Assembly: GCA_003535195.1 (NCBI GenBank)
Contig: DOHN01000169.1
Span: 29,361-38,804 of the forward strand
Direction of reading: 5' to 3'
Length of the DNA stretch: 9,444 bases
Origin: Ruminiclostridium sp.
GTDB taxonomy: Bacteria > Bacillota > Clostridia > DSM-8532
Shown: in pieces, positions 1-6,928 of the stretch
How positions within the stretch are numbered: the stretch's first letter is position 1
How the letters are laid out: the number at the start of each line of letters is the position of its first letter
Made by a program: the position numbers and the translations under genes
The notes under the pieces: generated by a model
The model's input: only the letters and a program-made list of their open reading frames with translations
Database searches by the model: none
Told to the model about the DNA's origin: nothing

Positions 1-67
1 CTCCGCTGACGTACTGAAACATCCCTCTGCCGCTTTTCAAAGTCATTAGGATTTCGATATAACACAT

Positions 68-111
68 AATACACCTGGGCATACTATTGGTATGCGGAGG
101 TGTATTTTTTT
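68..111 (+). terminator. Terminator-like hairpin overlapping the PBP ribosome binding site and start
   Basis: Bases 68-76 pair with 98-106 (9 bp, AATACACCT / AGGTGTATT). After a 2x2 GG/GG internal loop, GCATAC (79-84) pairs with GTATGC (90-95) around a 5-base loop, and a T run follows to 111. This is the form of an intrinsic terminator. The 3' arm contains the GGAGGTG ribosome binding site of the next gene, and the T run includes its TTG start. It may end an upstream transcript, act as an attenuator, or mask the ribosome binding site. A -10-like TATAAC at 58-63 has no good -35. The structure is seen directly; its function is inferred. Confidence 0.6.
96..102 (+). promoter_or_regulatory. Ribosome binding site GGAGGTG that selects the TTG start at 110
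   Basis: GGAGGTG lies 7 bases before TTG 110, which is ideal spacing. The upstream in-frame ATG at 92 precedes this motif and has no ribosome binding site of its own, so TTG 110 is preferred. The site lies in the 3' arm of a stable hairpin and may be occluded. Confidence 0.7.
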
Positions 112-1765
112 GTCTGAAAGAAGATTTCGAATAATCCGTAGCTTTTTTGTTTTTTTATTAATACTGGTTGCTGTGAAGCTCTTTAATATACAGGCCATCA
201 ATGGGAGGGAATATTCCGCTGCCGCGGCTCTCCAGCAAACCCGGAATAAGATGGTATACCGGGAACGGGGTGATATTCTCGATAGAAACGGCATCCGGTT
301 TACCAACCGGGAGACCTATTGGAAAGCTGTTTTACAGCCGGCCACTCTCTTAAACAGCCCAACGGACCTTCGTATTGTGGCCGATATTCTCAATCTGTCT
401 GGCGAACAGCTTCAGACTCAGCTTTCTAAAAGCAATCTGCCCTACCTTTTGGACATTACCTCCGCTCAGGCAAAGGCCATCAGTGATTCCTCGCTGCAGG
501 GCCTGAGCGTGATCAATATGAGAATGCGAAATAGTGCCGATACTTTAGCCGCCCATATTCTCGGCTATGTGGATGAAAAAGGCGAACAGGGTCTTGCCGG
601 CATTGAAAAATCCTATCAGGATTCCTTAAAACGCGGAGGGGGAGTATATGCCGGCGTATTGGCCGATGCCGGCAACAGCTATATGAGCAGCTTTGGTTAC
701 CGTATCTGGAACGATATGGGCGAAGAGAAACTCAATTTGAAGCTTACGCTGGATTATCATATGCAAAGCATTGTGGAGGAAACCATGGACCGCATGGTTG
801 AAAAAGGAGCGGTTGTGATTATTGATATTTTAACCGGCGAAATTCTGGCTGCCGCCTCCAGGCCGAATTTCAACCCGGCTAATATAAACCCGTCTTTGCA
901 TGATGAGAATCAGTCTCTGTTCAATAGGGCGCTGGGAACCTATACCCCTGGTTCCATTTTTAAAATAGTCACTGCGGCCGCAGCTTTGGAAAAAGGCCTG
1001 ACGGCGGATCTGACCTATGAATGCCCGGGCTATGTGGAGTTTGGAGATATCCGTATGAAGTGCTCGAGCTTTGAAAAGGGAGGGCATGGTTCTGTCAATA
1101 TGGCCCAGGCTTTTGCCCAATCCTGCAACTCATATTTTATTCATCTTGGGCAGGAAATAGGCCATGATGCTATTTTGGACATGGCAAGCCGCTTTGGACT
1201 GGGGAGCAAAACGGGATTATATACCGAGAATATCGGCGAGCCTGCGGGCGTGCTTCCCAATACAATCGGGCATGCTTCCCCTGTGGAGGTAGCCAATATA
1301 TCCATCGGGCAGGGAGAACTCCTCATATCACCGGTCCAGGCCGCCAATATGACTGCTGTCATAGCAAGCGGAGGCATCTTAAACAGTGTTTCGCTGGTGG
1401 ATTCCATCATGAATGATGAAGGCGAGCGCATTCGCAATGTGGGCTCCCCATCCTGGAAACGGGTCATATCCAAGGAAACGGCCTCCATTCTTCAAGGCAT
1501 GATGCTGCTCACTGTCCAATCAGGCACCGGCGGAAGCGCCGATATCCGCGGCTATGGCGGCAGTGCAGGAAAAACAGGCAGCGCCGAAACGGGCTGGGTC
1601 AAGGATGACCGAAATATTCTGCACGCGTGGTTTTCGGGCTATTTTCCCGTGGACACACCGCGCTATTCCGTTTGCGTATTTATAGAGGATGGAAAGAGCG
1701 GATCCTCCAGCGCCGCTCCCGTATTTGCTGAAATTTCTGCCAAAATCATGGAGACGGGCTATTAA
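110..1765 (+). CDS. Class B penicillin-binding protein (peptidoglycan DD-transpeptidase, PBP2/FtsI-like)
   Basis: This is a membrane-anchored transpeptidase that cross-links stem peptides of peptidoglycan outside the cytoplasmic membrane. From TTG 110 it has 551 residues. A basic N-terminus leads into one membrane anchor (about residues 12-28). An RGDILDRNG motif at 53-61 opens the dimerisation/pedestal domain, as in class B PBPs. The transpeptidase domain carries all three active-site motifs: SIFK (nucleophile Ser282, Lys285), SCN (338-340) and KTG (488-490), so it should be active and bind beta-lactams. There is no glycosyltransferase domain, and no PASTA domain follows KTG, so it is not a typical SpoVD or PASTA-bearing PBP. 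It resembles the elongation-type or accessory PBP2/PbpA group; which one cannot be decided from sequence alone. No clear terminator follows before spo0A. An ATG at 92 would add six residues but lies in the hairpin and lacks a ribosome binding site. Confidence 0.93.
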   Translation: MSERRFRIIRSFFVFLLILVAVKLFNIQAINGREYSAAAALQQTRNKMVYRERGDILDRNGIRFTNRETYWKAVLQPATLLNSPTDLRIVADILNLSGEQLQTQLSKSNLPYLLDITSAQAKAISDSSLQGLSVINMRMRNSADTLAAHILGYVDEKGEQGLAGIEKSYQDSLKRGGGVYAGVLADAGNSYMSSFGYRIWNDMGEEKLNLKLTLDYHMQSIVEETMDRMVEKGAVVIIDILTGEILAAASRPNFNPANINPSLHDENQSLFNRALGTYTPGSIFKIVTAAAALEKGLTADLTYECPGYVEFGDIRMKCSSFEKGGHGSVNMAQAFAQSCNSYFIHLGQEIGHDAILDMASRFGLGSKTGLYTENIGEPAGVLPNTIGHASPVEVANISIGQGELLISPVQAANMTAVIASGGILNSVSLVDSIMNDEGERIRNVGSPSWKRVISKETASILQGMMLLTVQSGTGGSADIRGYGGSAGKTGSAETGWVKDDRNILHAWFSGYFPVDTPRYSVCVFIEDGKSGSSSAAPVFAEISAKIMETGY

Positions 1766-1771
1766 GTCGAA
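1765..1771 (+). promoter_or_regulatory. Possible Spo0A box (AGTCGAA)
   Basis: It matches 6 of 7 bases of the 0A box TGTCGAA and lies just at the end of the PBP gene, about 190 bases before the spo0A promoter. A single 6/7 match is weak evidence; it is noted because a second match lies at 1890-1896. Confidence 0.2.
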
Positions 1772-1889
1772 ATACGGCATGAAAGACGGACCGGTTTCCA
1801 TCACCGATTGAAAACTGCAGGGGCATTATAGGCGGCAAGGCATATTAGTATCAATCGATAAACTTCGTCATATTTCCCTAATCATTTAA

Positions 1890-1896
1890 ATCGACA
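1890..1896 (-). promoter_or_regulatory. Possible Spo0A box (TGTCGAT on the - strand)
   Basis: ATCGACA on the + strand reads TGTCGAT on the other, 6 of 7 bases of the 0A box. It lies about 64 bases upstream of the spo0A -35, a plausible place for autoregulation. Spo0A autoregulation is known in Bacillus; here it is inferred from a short match. Confidence 0.25.
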
Positions 1897-1921
1897 TTAG
1901 CAAATTACTCTTTTTATGCCC

Positions 1922-1954
1922 GTTTTAGCATTCTATTACAGGTAATACTAAAAC
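1922..1954. promoter_or_regulatory. Nested dyad immediately upstream of the spo0A promoter
   Basis: GTTTTAG (1922-1928) is the exact inverse of CTAAAAC (1948-1954). Inside it, TATTAC (1934-1939) is the exact inverse of GTAATA (1942-1947) around AG. The right half is continuous, while the left half carries a 5-base insert (CATTC). The element ends 5 bases before the -35. It has no T tail, so a DNA operator is more likely than a terminator. The cognate protein is unknown. Confidence 0.45.
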
Positions 1955-1959
1955 CAATC

Positions 1960-1988
1960 TTGTAAAATGTGGAATAAGACAATATAAT
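1960..1988 (+). promoter_or_regulatory. Sigma-A promoter of spo0A (TTGTAA-17-TATAAT)
   Basis: A perfect -10 TATAAT (1983-1988) lies 17 bases from a -35 TTGTAA (1960-1965, 4 of 6). Transcription would start near 1995, about 25 bases before the GTG start. No convincing sigma-H promoter was found, although spo0A in Bacillus also uses one. Confidence 0.75.
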
Positions 1989-2019
1989 TAACACAGATAT
2001 ACAAAGGGAGGTTTTCAGT

Positions 2020-2826
2020 GTGAATAATAAAATAAGAGTTCTTGTTGCGGATGACAATGTTGCTTTTGGTATGATCATTTGTGAGTTTCTGGAGAGCCAG
2101 CCTGACGTGGAAGTGACAGCAAGGGTCGAAAATGGCGAAGATGCCATTGACATGATCGAAAAGACAAACCCCGATATTGTAGTTCTGGACATTATTATGC
2201 CAAGGCTTGACGGTTTAGGGGTTCTAAACCGCTATAAAAATGTCAGCCCAATGGAAAAACCACTATTTATTATCCTCTCTGCAGTCGGACAGGATGCCAT
2301 CACACAGCAAGCATTAAACCTCGGAGCTATCTATTATATCGTCAAGCCCTTTGATCTGGGGGTTCTGGTGGAAAGAATCAGAGAATTGGTGAAAAGCCAT
2401 AGCCCGGCCGTTCTGAGAATGGAGACTGCTGTGCCTGCTGCCAGCAGTGTGAAGTTGAACCAGAACGGCGATAACGTTCAGAGCAAGATTACACAAATCA
2501 TGAGGGATGTAGGGGTTCCGGCTCATATTAAAGGCTACCAGTACATGAGAGATGCCATCATGATGGCCATCAATGATCGGGAAATTATCAGTGCGGTAAC
2601 CAAGAGATTGTATCCTGAGCTGGCCAGAAGCTATAAGACCACCCCCAGCCGTGTAGAGCGTGCGATCCGCCATGCCATCGAGGTGGCCTGGAACCGGGGC
2701 AGGGTGGATACCATCAATGATCTGTTCGGATATACCATTAACACCAGGAAGGGCAAGCCCACCAATTCCGAGTTCATTGCCATGGTGGCCGATACATTGA
2801 GGCTGAATGAGAAAACAGCCAATTAA
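2020..2826 (+). CDS. spo0A: Stage 0 sporulation protein A, response regulator
   Basis: This is the master response regulator of entry into sporulation. When phosphorylated it dimerises and binds 0A boxes to activate or repress early sporulation genes. The 268-residue protein has the usual family length. The receiver domain (about 4-125) has the acidic pair Asp11/Asp12, phospho-acceptor Asp57 in VVLDIIMP, Ser87 and Lys109. A variable linker runs to about 155. The C-terminal Spo0A DNA-binding domain includes [15 protein letters not shown] (210-224), the recognition-helix region that is nearly invariant in the family, and [13 protein letters not shown] (246-258). The GTG start at 2020 follows AAAGGGAGG (2003-2011) with 8-base spacing, better than any alternative. 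It has its own sigma-A promoter and a weak downstream hairpin, so it is probably monocistronic. The upstream neighbour is a PBP rather than spoIVB, the usual partner. Confidence 0.98.
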   Translation: MNNKIRVLVADDNVAFGMIICEFLESQPDVEVTARVENGEDAIDMIEKTNPDIVVLDIIMPRLDGLGVLNRYKNVSPMEKPLFIILSAVGQDAITQQALNLGAIYYIVKPFDLGVLVERIRELVKSHSPAVLRMETAVPAASSVKLNQNGDNVQSKITQIMRDVGVPAHIKGYQYMRDAIMMAINDREIISAVTKRLYPELARSYKTTPSRVERAIRHAIEVAWNRGRVDTINDLFGYTINTRKGKPTNSEFIAMVADTLRLNEKTAN

Positions 2827-2860
2827 TGCAGCCATAAAAGTACTTGCTGGAAAAAGTTTT

Positions 2861-2908
2861 AAACCTTCTTATTGGCCGGAAGCCATTCCCGTCATTTAAG
2901 AAGGTTTT
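2861..2908 (+). terminator. Weak, long-loop terminator after spo0A
   Basis: AAACCTTCTTA (2861-2871) pairs perfectly with TAAGAAGGTTT (2897-2907): 11 bp around a 25-base loop, which itself holds GGC...GCC. The downstream T run is short (TTTT then CT). It is plausible as the end of the spo0A transcript but not strong. Confidence 0.45.
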
Positions 2909-2977
2909 CTAAAAATAAACAGCAGAAATTTCATTGGGCAACTCTGCCAAAGATGAAAAAATATTTTAGTGTCCTGC

Positions 2978-3006
2978 TTGTATTTTTCAATAAGGAGTGG
3001 TATACT
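2978..3006 (+). promoter_or_regulatory. Sigma-A promoter of the zinc-ribbon gene (TTGTAT-17-TATACT)
   Basis: The -35 TTGTAT (2978-2983) and -10 TATACT (3001-3006) are 17 bases apart. The predicted start near 3013 leaves an untranslated leader of about 110 bases before ATG 3123. That leader has only weak short repeats (for example TTCAA/TTGAA near 3036-3050), and no known riboswitch was recognised. Confidence 0.7.
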
Positions 3007-3122
3007 AAACCAGTAAGTCAGTCTATACGCGTGGATTCAATCTTTTTGAAACAACTCTCTTAATGATTTGGAGTGAGAAGTAAAGAAGACCTGATCCAAA
3101 TTTATTAAGGAGGTATAGATTA

Positions 3123-3314
3123 ATGGCAGATAAAACTCTAACATGCAAAGATTGCGGAAACGAATTTGTTTTCACAGAAGGCGAACAGGCTTTCTATGCT
3201 GAAAAAGGATTCGAAAACGAACCACAAAGATGTCCTGATTGCAGACGTGCAAGAAAAGCGGATAGAAATAACCGTTCTGCAAGCAAAGGTTTTGGCGGCG
3301 GAAATCGTTGGTAA
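3123..3314 (+). CDS. Small zinc-ribbon protein (probable zinc-ribbon family)
   Basis: This 63-residue protein has two CxxC knuckles, Cys8-x2-Cys11 and Cys37-x2-Cys40, which should bind one zinc ion. They are separated by a conserved FVFTEGEQAFYAEKGF segment (15-30), and a basic, Gly/Arg/Asn-rich tail follows (41-63). This pattern matches a small family common in Firmicutes and annotated as probable zinc-ribbon proteins; their exact function is not established. The charged tail would suit nucleic-acid or ribosome binding, which is inference. ATG 3123 follows a consensus AAGGAGGT (3107-3114) with 8-base spacing. It has its own promoter and a strong terminator at 3320-3343. Codons are strongly A-ending (GAA, AAA, AGA, GCA), unlike the more G/C-ending neighbours, as expected of a highly expressed gene. 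Confidence 0.9.
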   Translation: MADKTLTCKDCGNEFVFTEGEQAFYAEKGFENEPQRCPDCRRARKADRNNRSASKGFGGGNRW

Positions 3315-3319
3315 TCACA

Positions 3320-3343
3320 GGAGAGCATTTGCTCTCCTTTTTT
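3320..3343 (+). terminator. Strong intrinsic terminator after the zinc-ribbon gene
   Basis: GGAGAGC (3320-3326) pairs perfectly with GCTCTCC (3331-3337) across a 4-base ATTT loop, followed directly by six T. It starts 5 bases after the stop codon. Confidence 0.92.
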
Positions 3344-3387
3344 AATGTAATGGAAATTATAAGGGGAAACAGGCCTTAAAGAGCATG

Positions 3388-3418
3388 GACTGGGATTTTA
3401 TTCAACAGTCTTTTTTTT
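3388..3418 (+). terminator. Possible second terminator with no assigned gene
   Basis: GACTG (3388-3392) pairs with CAGTC (3406-3410) across 13 bases and is followed by eight T. The stem is short. It lies 45 bases after the zinc-ribbon terminator, so it is either a backup terminator or the end of an unrecognised short transcript. No ORF with a good ribosome binding site lies in between. Confidence 0.35.
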
Positions 3419-3470
3419 ATGCCCCAGCCGGGTCAGGAGCAGGGCTTTTGACGGACAGTAAAATTCAATG

Positions 3471-3514
3471 ACAAATTTGTTGAAAGGTATCCTTCCGTAA
3501 GTTCTTATGAAGAA
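3471..3514 (+). promoter_or_regulatory. Three consecutive short dyads over a weak promoter-like pair
   Basis: Three dyads follow each other: ACAAATTTGT (3471-3480, perfect palindrome), AAGG-TAT-CCTT (3484-3494) and TTCTT-ATG-AAGAA (3502-3514). A weak sigma-A-like pair, TTGAAA (3480-3485) and TCTTAT (3503-3508) with a 17-base spacer, overlaps them, giving a start near 3515. This could be the control region of the small unit 3579-3776. Each dyad is short and AT-rich, so chance is possible. Confidence 0.3.
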
Positions 3515-3578
3515 TAGTGGCACCTCTTGAGTCAGACCTGAATAGTATGTATTAGGAGCTTGTACAAAGGAGTATTTC

Positions 3579-3695
3579 ATGAGTTGCAATTATTGGTCCC
3601 GGTCAGGGCCTGCAGATAGAAATCGGCGCTGCTGCTGTTGCAGACGCCGCTCCAGAAGCTTTTGCAGGCGCAGAAGGTGTTTTGGATTTTTCTAG
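3579..3695 (+). CDS. 38-residue Cys/Arg-rich small protein (hypothetical)
   Basis: I do not recognise the family. ATG 3579 follows AAAGGAG (3566-3572) with 6-base spacing, as good as the ribosome binding sites of the real genes here, and the frame ends at TAG 3693. The 38-residue product has 12 Arg and 7 Cys: a run CCCC at 18-21 flanked by RR and RRR, then Cys29, RRRR at 30-33 and Cys34, ending in an aromatic FGFF tail. No Lys and only one acidic residue (Asp13) occur. There is no signal peptide or membrane segment. Such a composition could suit zinc/thiol chemistry, nucleic-acid binding or a disulfide-linked spore component; these are guesses. The same bases form nested inverted repeats, so a structured RNA rather than a protein is the main alternative. 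A strong terminator follows at 3752-3776. Confidence 0.45.
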   Translation: MSCNYWSRSGPADRNRRCCCCRRRSRSFCRRRRCFGFF

Positions 3696-3708
3696 CCAAT
3701 GCCGGGAC
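3596..3708 (+). ncRNA. Nested stem-loop structure, candidate structured RNA
   Basis: Three co-nested stems are visible. The outer one is GTCCCGG (3596-3602) with CCGGGAC (3702-3708). The middle one is GCCTGCA (3608-3614) with TGCAGGC (3663-3669). The inner one is CGGCGCTGC (3624-3632) with GCAG-A-CGCCG (3640-3649), 9 bp with one bulged A and a 7-base loop. A small TTGG/CCAA hairpin (3682-3685/3696-3699) fits in the right-hand bulge. With the terminator at 3752-3776 this would make an RNA of about 200-260 bases. I could not match it to 6S RNA, SRP RNA, RNase P RNA, tmRNA or a known riboswitch. It overlaps the Cys/Arg-rich ORF, whose GC-rich repetitive codons could create some of the pairing by chance. 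Confidence 0.35.
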
Positions 3709-3751
3709 ACCCATGCTAAACAAATGGTTCTTTGATTTTAGTTGCCAACAC

Positions 3752-3776
3752 GGAGTCTGACGACTCCCTTTTTTTT
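3752..3776 (+). terminator. Strong intrinsic terminator of the small unit before the zinc operon
   Basis: GGAGTC (3752-3757) pairs perfectly with GACTCC (3762-3767) across a TGAC loop, then one C and eight T (3769-3776). It ends whatever transcript covers 3579-3708 and insulates the zinc operon. Its 5' arm and loop (GTCTGAC, 3755-3761) are also complementary to GTCAGAC at 3531-3537. Confidence 0.9.
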
Positions 3777-3805
3777 ACCCCCTTTTATTTTTTCTTTTTT
3801 TGGTA

Positions 3806-3816
3806 CATAATATAAA
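3806..3816 (+). promoter_or_regulatory. Probable -10 region of the zinc-uptake operon
   Basis: Overlapping -10-like hexamers CATAAT (3806-3811) and TATAAA (3811-3816) follow a T/C-rich tract. No good -35 is visible. The start would be near 3818-3824, on the Fur-family dyad, fitting a repressible promoter. Confidence 0.4.
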
Positions 3817-3822
3817 TGCAAA

Positions 3823-3837
3823 TGCGAATGATTCTTA
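3823..3837. promoter_or_regulatory. Fur/Zur-family operator (7-1-7 dyad)
   Basis: TGCGAATGATTCTTA is a 7-1-7 dyad with 5 of 7 pairs matching. It is built around a perfect GAATgATTC core with the AATnATT centre typical of Fur-family boxes. It lies just after the -10 and before the znuA start, where a bound repressor would block transcription. The likely ligand is the Fur-family protein encoded at 6416-6856. Zur is favoured over Fur or PerR because of the operon content, not because of the box itself. Confidence 0.6.
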
Positions 3838-3853
3838 ATAATATTTATCACTT

Positions 3854-3860
3854 GAGGGGG
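3854..3860 (+). promoter_or_regulatory. Ribosome binding site GAGGGGG that selects the TTG start of znuA
   Basis: It lies 6 bases before TTG 3867. The in-frame ATG at 3816 falls inside the promoter/operator and would put 17 unlikely residues before the signal peptide. Confidence 0.75.
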
Positions 3861-3866
3861 ATTTTT

Positions 3867-4769
3867 TTGAAACCGAAGAAATTTTACATCAGTATAATAG
3901 CATTGCTTTTGATTAGCATCGTTTTAACCGCCTGCAGCGGGAATGGAAGGGCTCCGTCCAAAGACGACGAAACATTGATTGTCACTTCCTTTTATCCCAT
4001 GTATATTTTCACAAGCAATATCGCAAAGGGTATAGAGGGGGTCCGGGTAACTAATATGACCGAGCCTCAGACGGGATGCCTTCATGACTATCAGCTTGTT
4101 CCGGCCGATTTAAAAACACTGGAGAAGGCAGATATATTTGTCATCAACGGGGCGGGTATGGAGTCGTTTATGGACAAGGTGATCAGTCAGCTTCCTGATC
4201 TTACAGTGATTGAAGCGTCAAAGAATATGAATCTTATTCAGGATGAGGCCGGAGAGGACAACCCTCATGCATGGGTCAGCGTATCAGGAGCCATAGAGGA
4301 AGTTCAGAATATTGCCGATGCACTAATTAAAGCCGACCCGACGAATAAGGAAGCGTATGAAAAGAACAGCCGCATGTATATTGAAAAGCTTGAGAATTTG
4401 AAGTCCAAAATGGTCGATGCGTTGAAAGACGTTAAAATAAGGGATATTGTTACCTTCCATGAAGCTTTTCCATATTTTGCTCAGGAATTTGACCTAAATA
4501 TTGTCTCGGTGGTGGAGCGTGAGCCCGGCTCGGAGCCAAGCGCCGGAGAGTTGGCCGGCATCATCAGGGATATTAAGGAAAAGGGAGTGAAGGTGCTCTT
4601 TGCCGAGCCCCAGTATTCTCCCAAAGCAGCGGATTCCATTGCGCTTCAGACCGGTGCCAAAGTGTATATCCTGGATCCGGTGGTGACCGGGCCCGAGGAT
4701 GCTTCGCCGGACAGCTATGAAAAAGCCATGGAAAAGAATTTAGAAGTTTTAATTGAGGCACTGAAATGA
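3867..4769 (+). CDS. znuA: Zinc ABC transporter substrate-binding lipoprotein (ZnuA/TroA-type)
   Basis: This is the extracellular metal-capturing lipoprotein of a zinc ABC importer (cluster A-I binding protein). From TTG 3867 it has 300 residues. A KPKK basic start and a hydrophobic stretch lead to lipobox LTAC with acylated Cys23. Three ligand histidines are visible: His73 (GCLHDY), His134 (NPHAWVS) and His198 (TFHEAF); Asp270 (YILDPV) fits the fourth position. His at the third site, where manganese proteins such as PsaA have Glu, indicates zinc, as in TroA and ZnuA. The His-rich loop of many ZnuA proteins is absent. The gene opens the operon after a Fur-family operator and overlaps the ATPase gene by 4 bases (ATGA), implying translational coupling. 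Binding of Mn or Fe cannot be fully excluded. Confidence 0.9.
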   Translation: MKPKKFYISIIALLLISIVLTACSGNGRAPSKDDETLIVTSFYPMYIFTSNIAKGIEGVRVTNMTEPQTGCLHDYQLVPADLKTLEKADIFVINGAGMESFMDKVISQLPDLTVIEASKNMNLIQDEAGEDNPHAWVSVSGAIEEVQNIADALIKADPTNKEAYEKNSRMYIEKLENLKSKMVDALKDVKIRDIVTFHEAFPYFAQEFDLNIVSVVEREPGSEPSAGELAGIIRDIKEKGVKVLFAEPQYSPKAADSIALQTGAKVYILDPVVTGPEDASPDSYEKAMEKNLEVLIEALK

Positions 4770-5554
4770 AGAATATACAAGCATGCAAAAAAGATTCCCG
4801 GAAAAGCTGCGGCCTATGCACCACAAAAATAGAGAATTTTGGTGTCACCATAGGCAGCACCGTTATTCTGTCAGATATTAATCTCCATATCCACTGCGGT
4901 GAGCTGACTGCTATTATAGGACCTAACGGTGCGGGAAAAAGTACCCTGATCAAGGCCCTACTTGGGCAGGCGGCCCATACCGGTACCATCAGCTTTGTCC
5001 GGTCCGACGGAGATTTTTCCAATCATCCTGTCGTGGGATATGTCCCTCAAAGCCTGAACCTGGATGCCACTTCTCCCACCAGTGTTCTGGATTTATTTCT
5101 TGCCTGCCGATCGGCCTTCCCCACATGGCTTGTCCGCTCTAAAAAAGAAATGGAAAAAGTTCGTGAGAGGCTTTCACAGGTGAGGGCGGACCATCTGCTT
5201 TTCAGGAGGCTAGGCGCACTTTCGGGCGGGGAGCTCCAGCGGGTTTTGTTGGCCCTGGCTTTAGATCCGGTTCCTGATATTTTGCTTCTGGACGAGCCCG
5301 TGTCAGGAATCGACCAGAATGGCCTGGAGCTTTTCTATGAAACAGTGGCTTCCTTGAAAAGAGACTATGACCTGACCATTATTCTTGTATCCCATGATTT
5401 GGAGATGGTTCGGGAATATGCGGACCGGGTGGTGCTGCTAAATCAGAAAATCCTGGTGGCGGGTTCACCGGAAGAGGTATTTCAGCATGACAGCTTTTAC
5501 AAAGTCTTTTCATTGCAGAGGCAAAATTTCAACAACAGAGGAGGGGAAAACTGA
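4766..5554 (+). CDS. znuC: Zinc ABC transporter ATP-binding protein (ZnuC-type)
   Basis: This is the cytoplasmic ATPase that drives the zinc importer. The 262-residue ABC protein has Walker A GPNGAGKST (52-60), Q-loop Gln95 in GYVPQ, signature LSGGELQR (152-159), Walker B ILLLDEP (172-178) and H-loop His210 in SHD, so it should be active. Relative to classic ZnuC it has an extra N-terminal stretch of roughly 18 residues containing Cys7, Cys15 and Cys18 (a CGLC motif) before the core begins at KIENF. This might be a metal- or redox-sensitive element, which is inference. ATG 4766 overlaps the znuA stop by 4 bases, and its own stop overlaps the permease start by 1 base. Confidence 0.92.
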   Translation: MKNIQACKKDSRKSCGLCTTKIENFGVTIGSTVILSDINLHIHCGELTAIIGPNGAGKSTLIKALLGQAAHTGTISFVRSDGDFSNHPVVGYVPQSLNLDATSPTSVLDLFLACRSAFPTWLVRSKKEMEKVRERLSQVRADHLLFRRLGALSGGELQRVLLALALDPVPDILLLDEPVSGIDQNGLELFYETVASLKRDYDLTIILVSHDLEMVREYADRVVLLNQKILVAGSPEEVFQHDSFYKVFSLQRQNFNNRGGEN

Positions 5555-6402
5555 TGGCATGGTGGTATAAATTTTTAGAGATTTTCCCTTTTGAATGGGC
5601 TTACGGGGGCCATATGATTTTTATGAAAAATGCTCTCCTGGCAGTTCTTTTATTAACGCCGATTTTTGCCGTTCTGGGGACGATGATTGTAAACAACAAC
5701 ATGGCGTTTTTTTCCGATGCTTTAGGGCACGGCGCATTTACGGGCGTGGCCATTGGGGGGATGGCCGGGCTGGTTGAACCCGTTGGCTCAGCTGTGGTGT
5801 TCTCTGTTTTGTTCTCCTTTTTTATTGCATTCATCAAGTATAAGAGTAAAATGTCCAGCGATACTGTAATTGGTGTTTTTTCATCGACAGCCATCGCTCT
5901 GGGAATTTTTTTATCCACCCTTGGCGGAAAAAGCTTTGCAAAGCTGAATTCTTATCTGGTGGGGGATATTCTAAGCATTACTCCCAGGGAGATCGGATTT
6001 CTCTTCATTGCGCTGCTGGCGATCCTCGTCTTTTGGTTTCTGGTCTTCAACAGACTCCTCATTGTCAGCGTCAATCCTTCCCTGGCGGGAAGCAGAGGCA
6101 TTCATACCTTTTGGTACGAGGTCATATTCAGCTGCGCCGTGGCTGTTGTTGTTACCGTGTCAATGTCCTGGATCGGCCTTCTTGTCATTAATTCCTTTCT
6201 GATTCTTCCGGCCGCTTCAGCCCGCAATATTGCCCGGAACCAGCGGCAGTACCATCTGTTTGCAGTGCTTATATCCGTATTTTCGGGCGCAGCAGGGCTG
6301 ATTCTTTCCTATTATATAGAGACGGCGTCAGGGGCGACCATTGTTCTGATTTCTTCGGTCATCTTTTTTGCCACTTACTTTTTAAGAAAAAAATTTGATT
6401 GA
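5554..6402 (+). CDS. znuB: Zinc ABC transporter permease (ZnuB-type, ABC-3 family)
   Basis: This is the membrane channel subunit, presumably a homodimer working with the ATPase and the lipoprotein. The 282-residue protein has about eight hydrophobic segments (roughly 25-46, 55-73, 77-96, 105-123, 145-168, 188-218, 236-254 and 258-276). It carries the ABC-3 family signatures DALGHGAF (55-62) and LLVINSFLILPAASAR (209-224), the latter near the ATPase-coupling region. ATG 5554 overlaps the znuC stop by 1 base and follows GAGGAGGGG (5538-5546) with 7-base spacing. A run of A codons near the 3' end (RKK) precedes the stop, and the Fur-family gene starts 13 bases later. Confidence 0.92.
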   Translation: MAWWYKFLEIFPFEWAYGGHMIFMKNALLAVLLLTPIFAVLGTMIVNNNMAFFSDALGHGAFTGVAIGGMAGLVEPVGSAVVFSVLFSFFIAFIKYKSKMSSDTVIGVFSSTAIALGIFLSTLGGKSFAKLNSYLVGDILSITPREIGFLFIALLAILVFWFLVFNRLLIVSVNPSLAGSRGIHTFWYEVIFSCAVAVVVTVSMSWIGLLVINSFLILPAASARNIARNQRQYHLFAVLISVFSGAAGLILSYYIETASGATIVLISSVIFFATYFLRKKFD

Positions 6403-6415
6403 AAGGGGAATATGT

Positions 6416-6856
6416 ATGGCAGGCAATGAGCATTTTAGACAATTGTTAAAAAGCGGGAATCTAAAGAGCACAAAGCACAGAAATGCGATTCTGGAAGCCC
6501 TTGAAAAGAACGACGTACCCCTGACGGCGGAAGAGCTGTATCTCCACCTGAAAGAGGACGGCGTTTCCATCAGTCTCTCAACCGTATACCGGATTCTGGA
6601 GACCCTGGTTGAAAGAAATTTGGCTGCCAGATTCAATTTGCCCGATGAAAATAAGGCTGTTTATGAGCTGAAGCATGACCAGCACCGCCATCATCTTCTA
6701 TGTGTCAAATGCCGGAAATTGCTTCCGGTGGACGGCTGCCCCCTGGAAGCCTATGAAAAACTGCTGGAAGACCGCTTCGGTTTTACCGTTAAGGGCCATC
6801 AGCTTGAGGTATTCGGGTACTGCGCCGACTGCAGTGAAAAGAGAGATTCCAAATAG
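6416..6856 (+). CDS. zur: Fur-family transcriptional regulator, probably zinc uptake regulator Zur
   Basis: This is a metal-dependent repressor, inferred to shut off the zinc importer operon when zinc is plentiful. From ATG 6416 it has 146 residues. A winged-helix DNA-binding domain (about 1-83) contains STKHRNAILEAL and the recognition segment SISLSTVYRILETL (51-64). The dimerisation domain has the HDQHRHHLLC metal motif (His87, His90, His92, His93) and two CxxC pairs, Cys96/Cys99 and Cys136/Cys139, which form the structural zinc site of the family, plus an extra Cys108 and His128. The start is set by AAAGGGG (6402-6408) 7 bases before ATG 6416; the in-frame TTG at 6395 lies inside znuB. Being last in the operon behind the Fur-type operator implies negative autoregulation. 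Fur or PerR identity cannot be excluded from sequence alone. Confidence 0.85.
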   Translation: MAGNEHFRQLLKSGNLKSTKHRNAILEALEKNDVPLTAEELYLHLKEDGVSISLSTVYRILETLVERNLAARFNLPDENKAVYELKHDQHRHHLLCVKCRKLLPVDGCPLEAYEKLLEDRFGFTVKGHQLEVFGYCADCSEKRDSK

Positions 6857-6928
6857 AAAACAGGATAGTGATGGCGCCAATCGGCCATATTAAGTATGGA
6901 GCAAATGCTGAAGGATTGATTTTTTAAT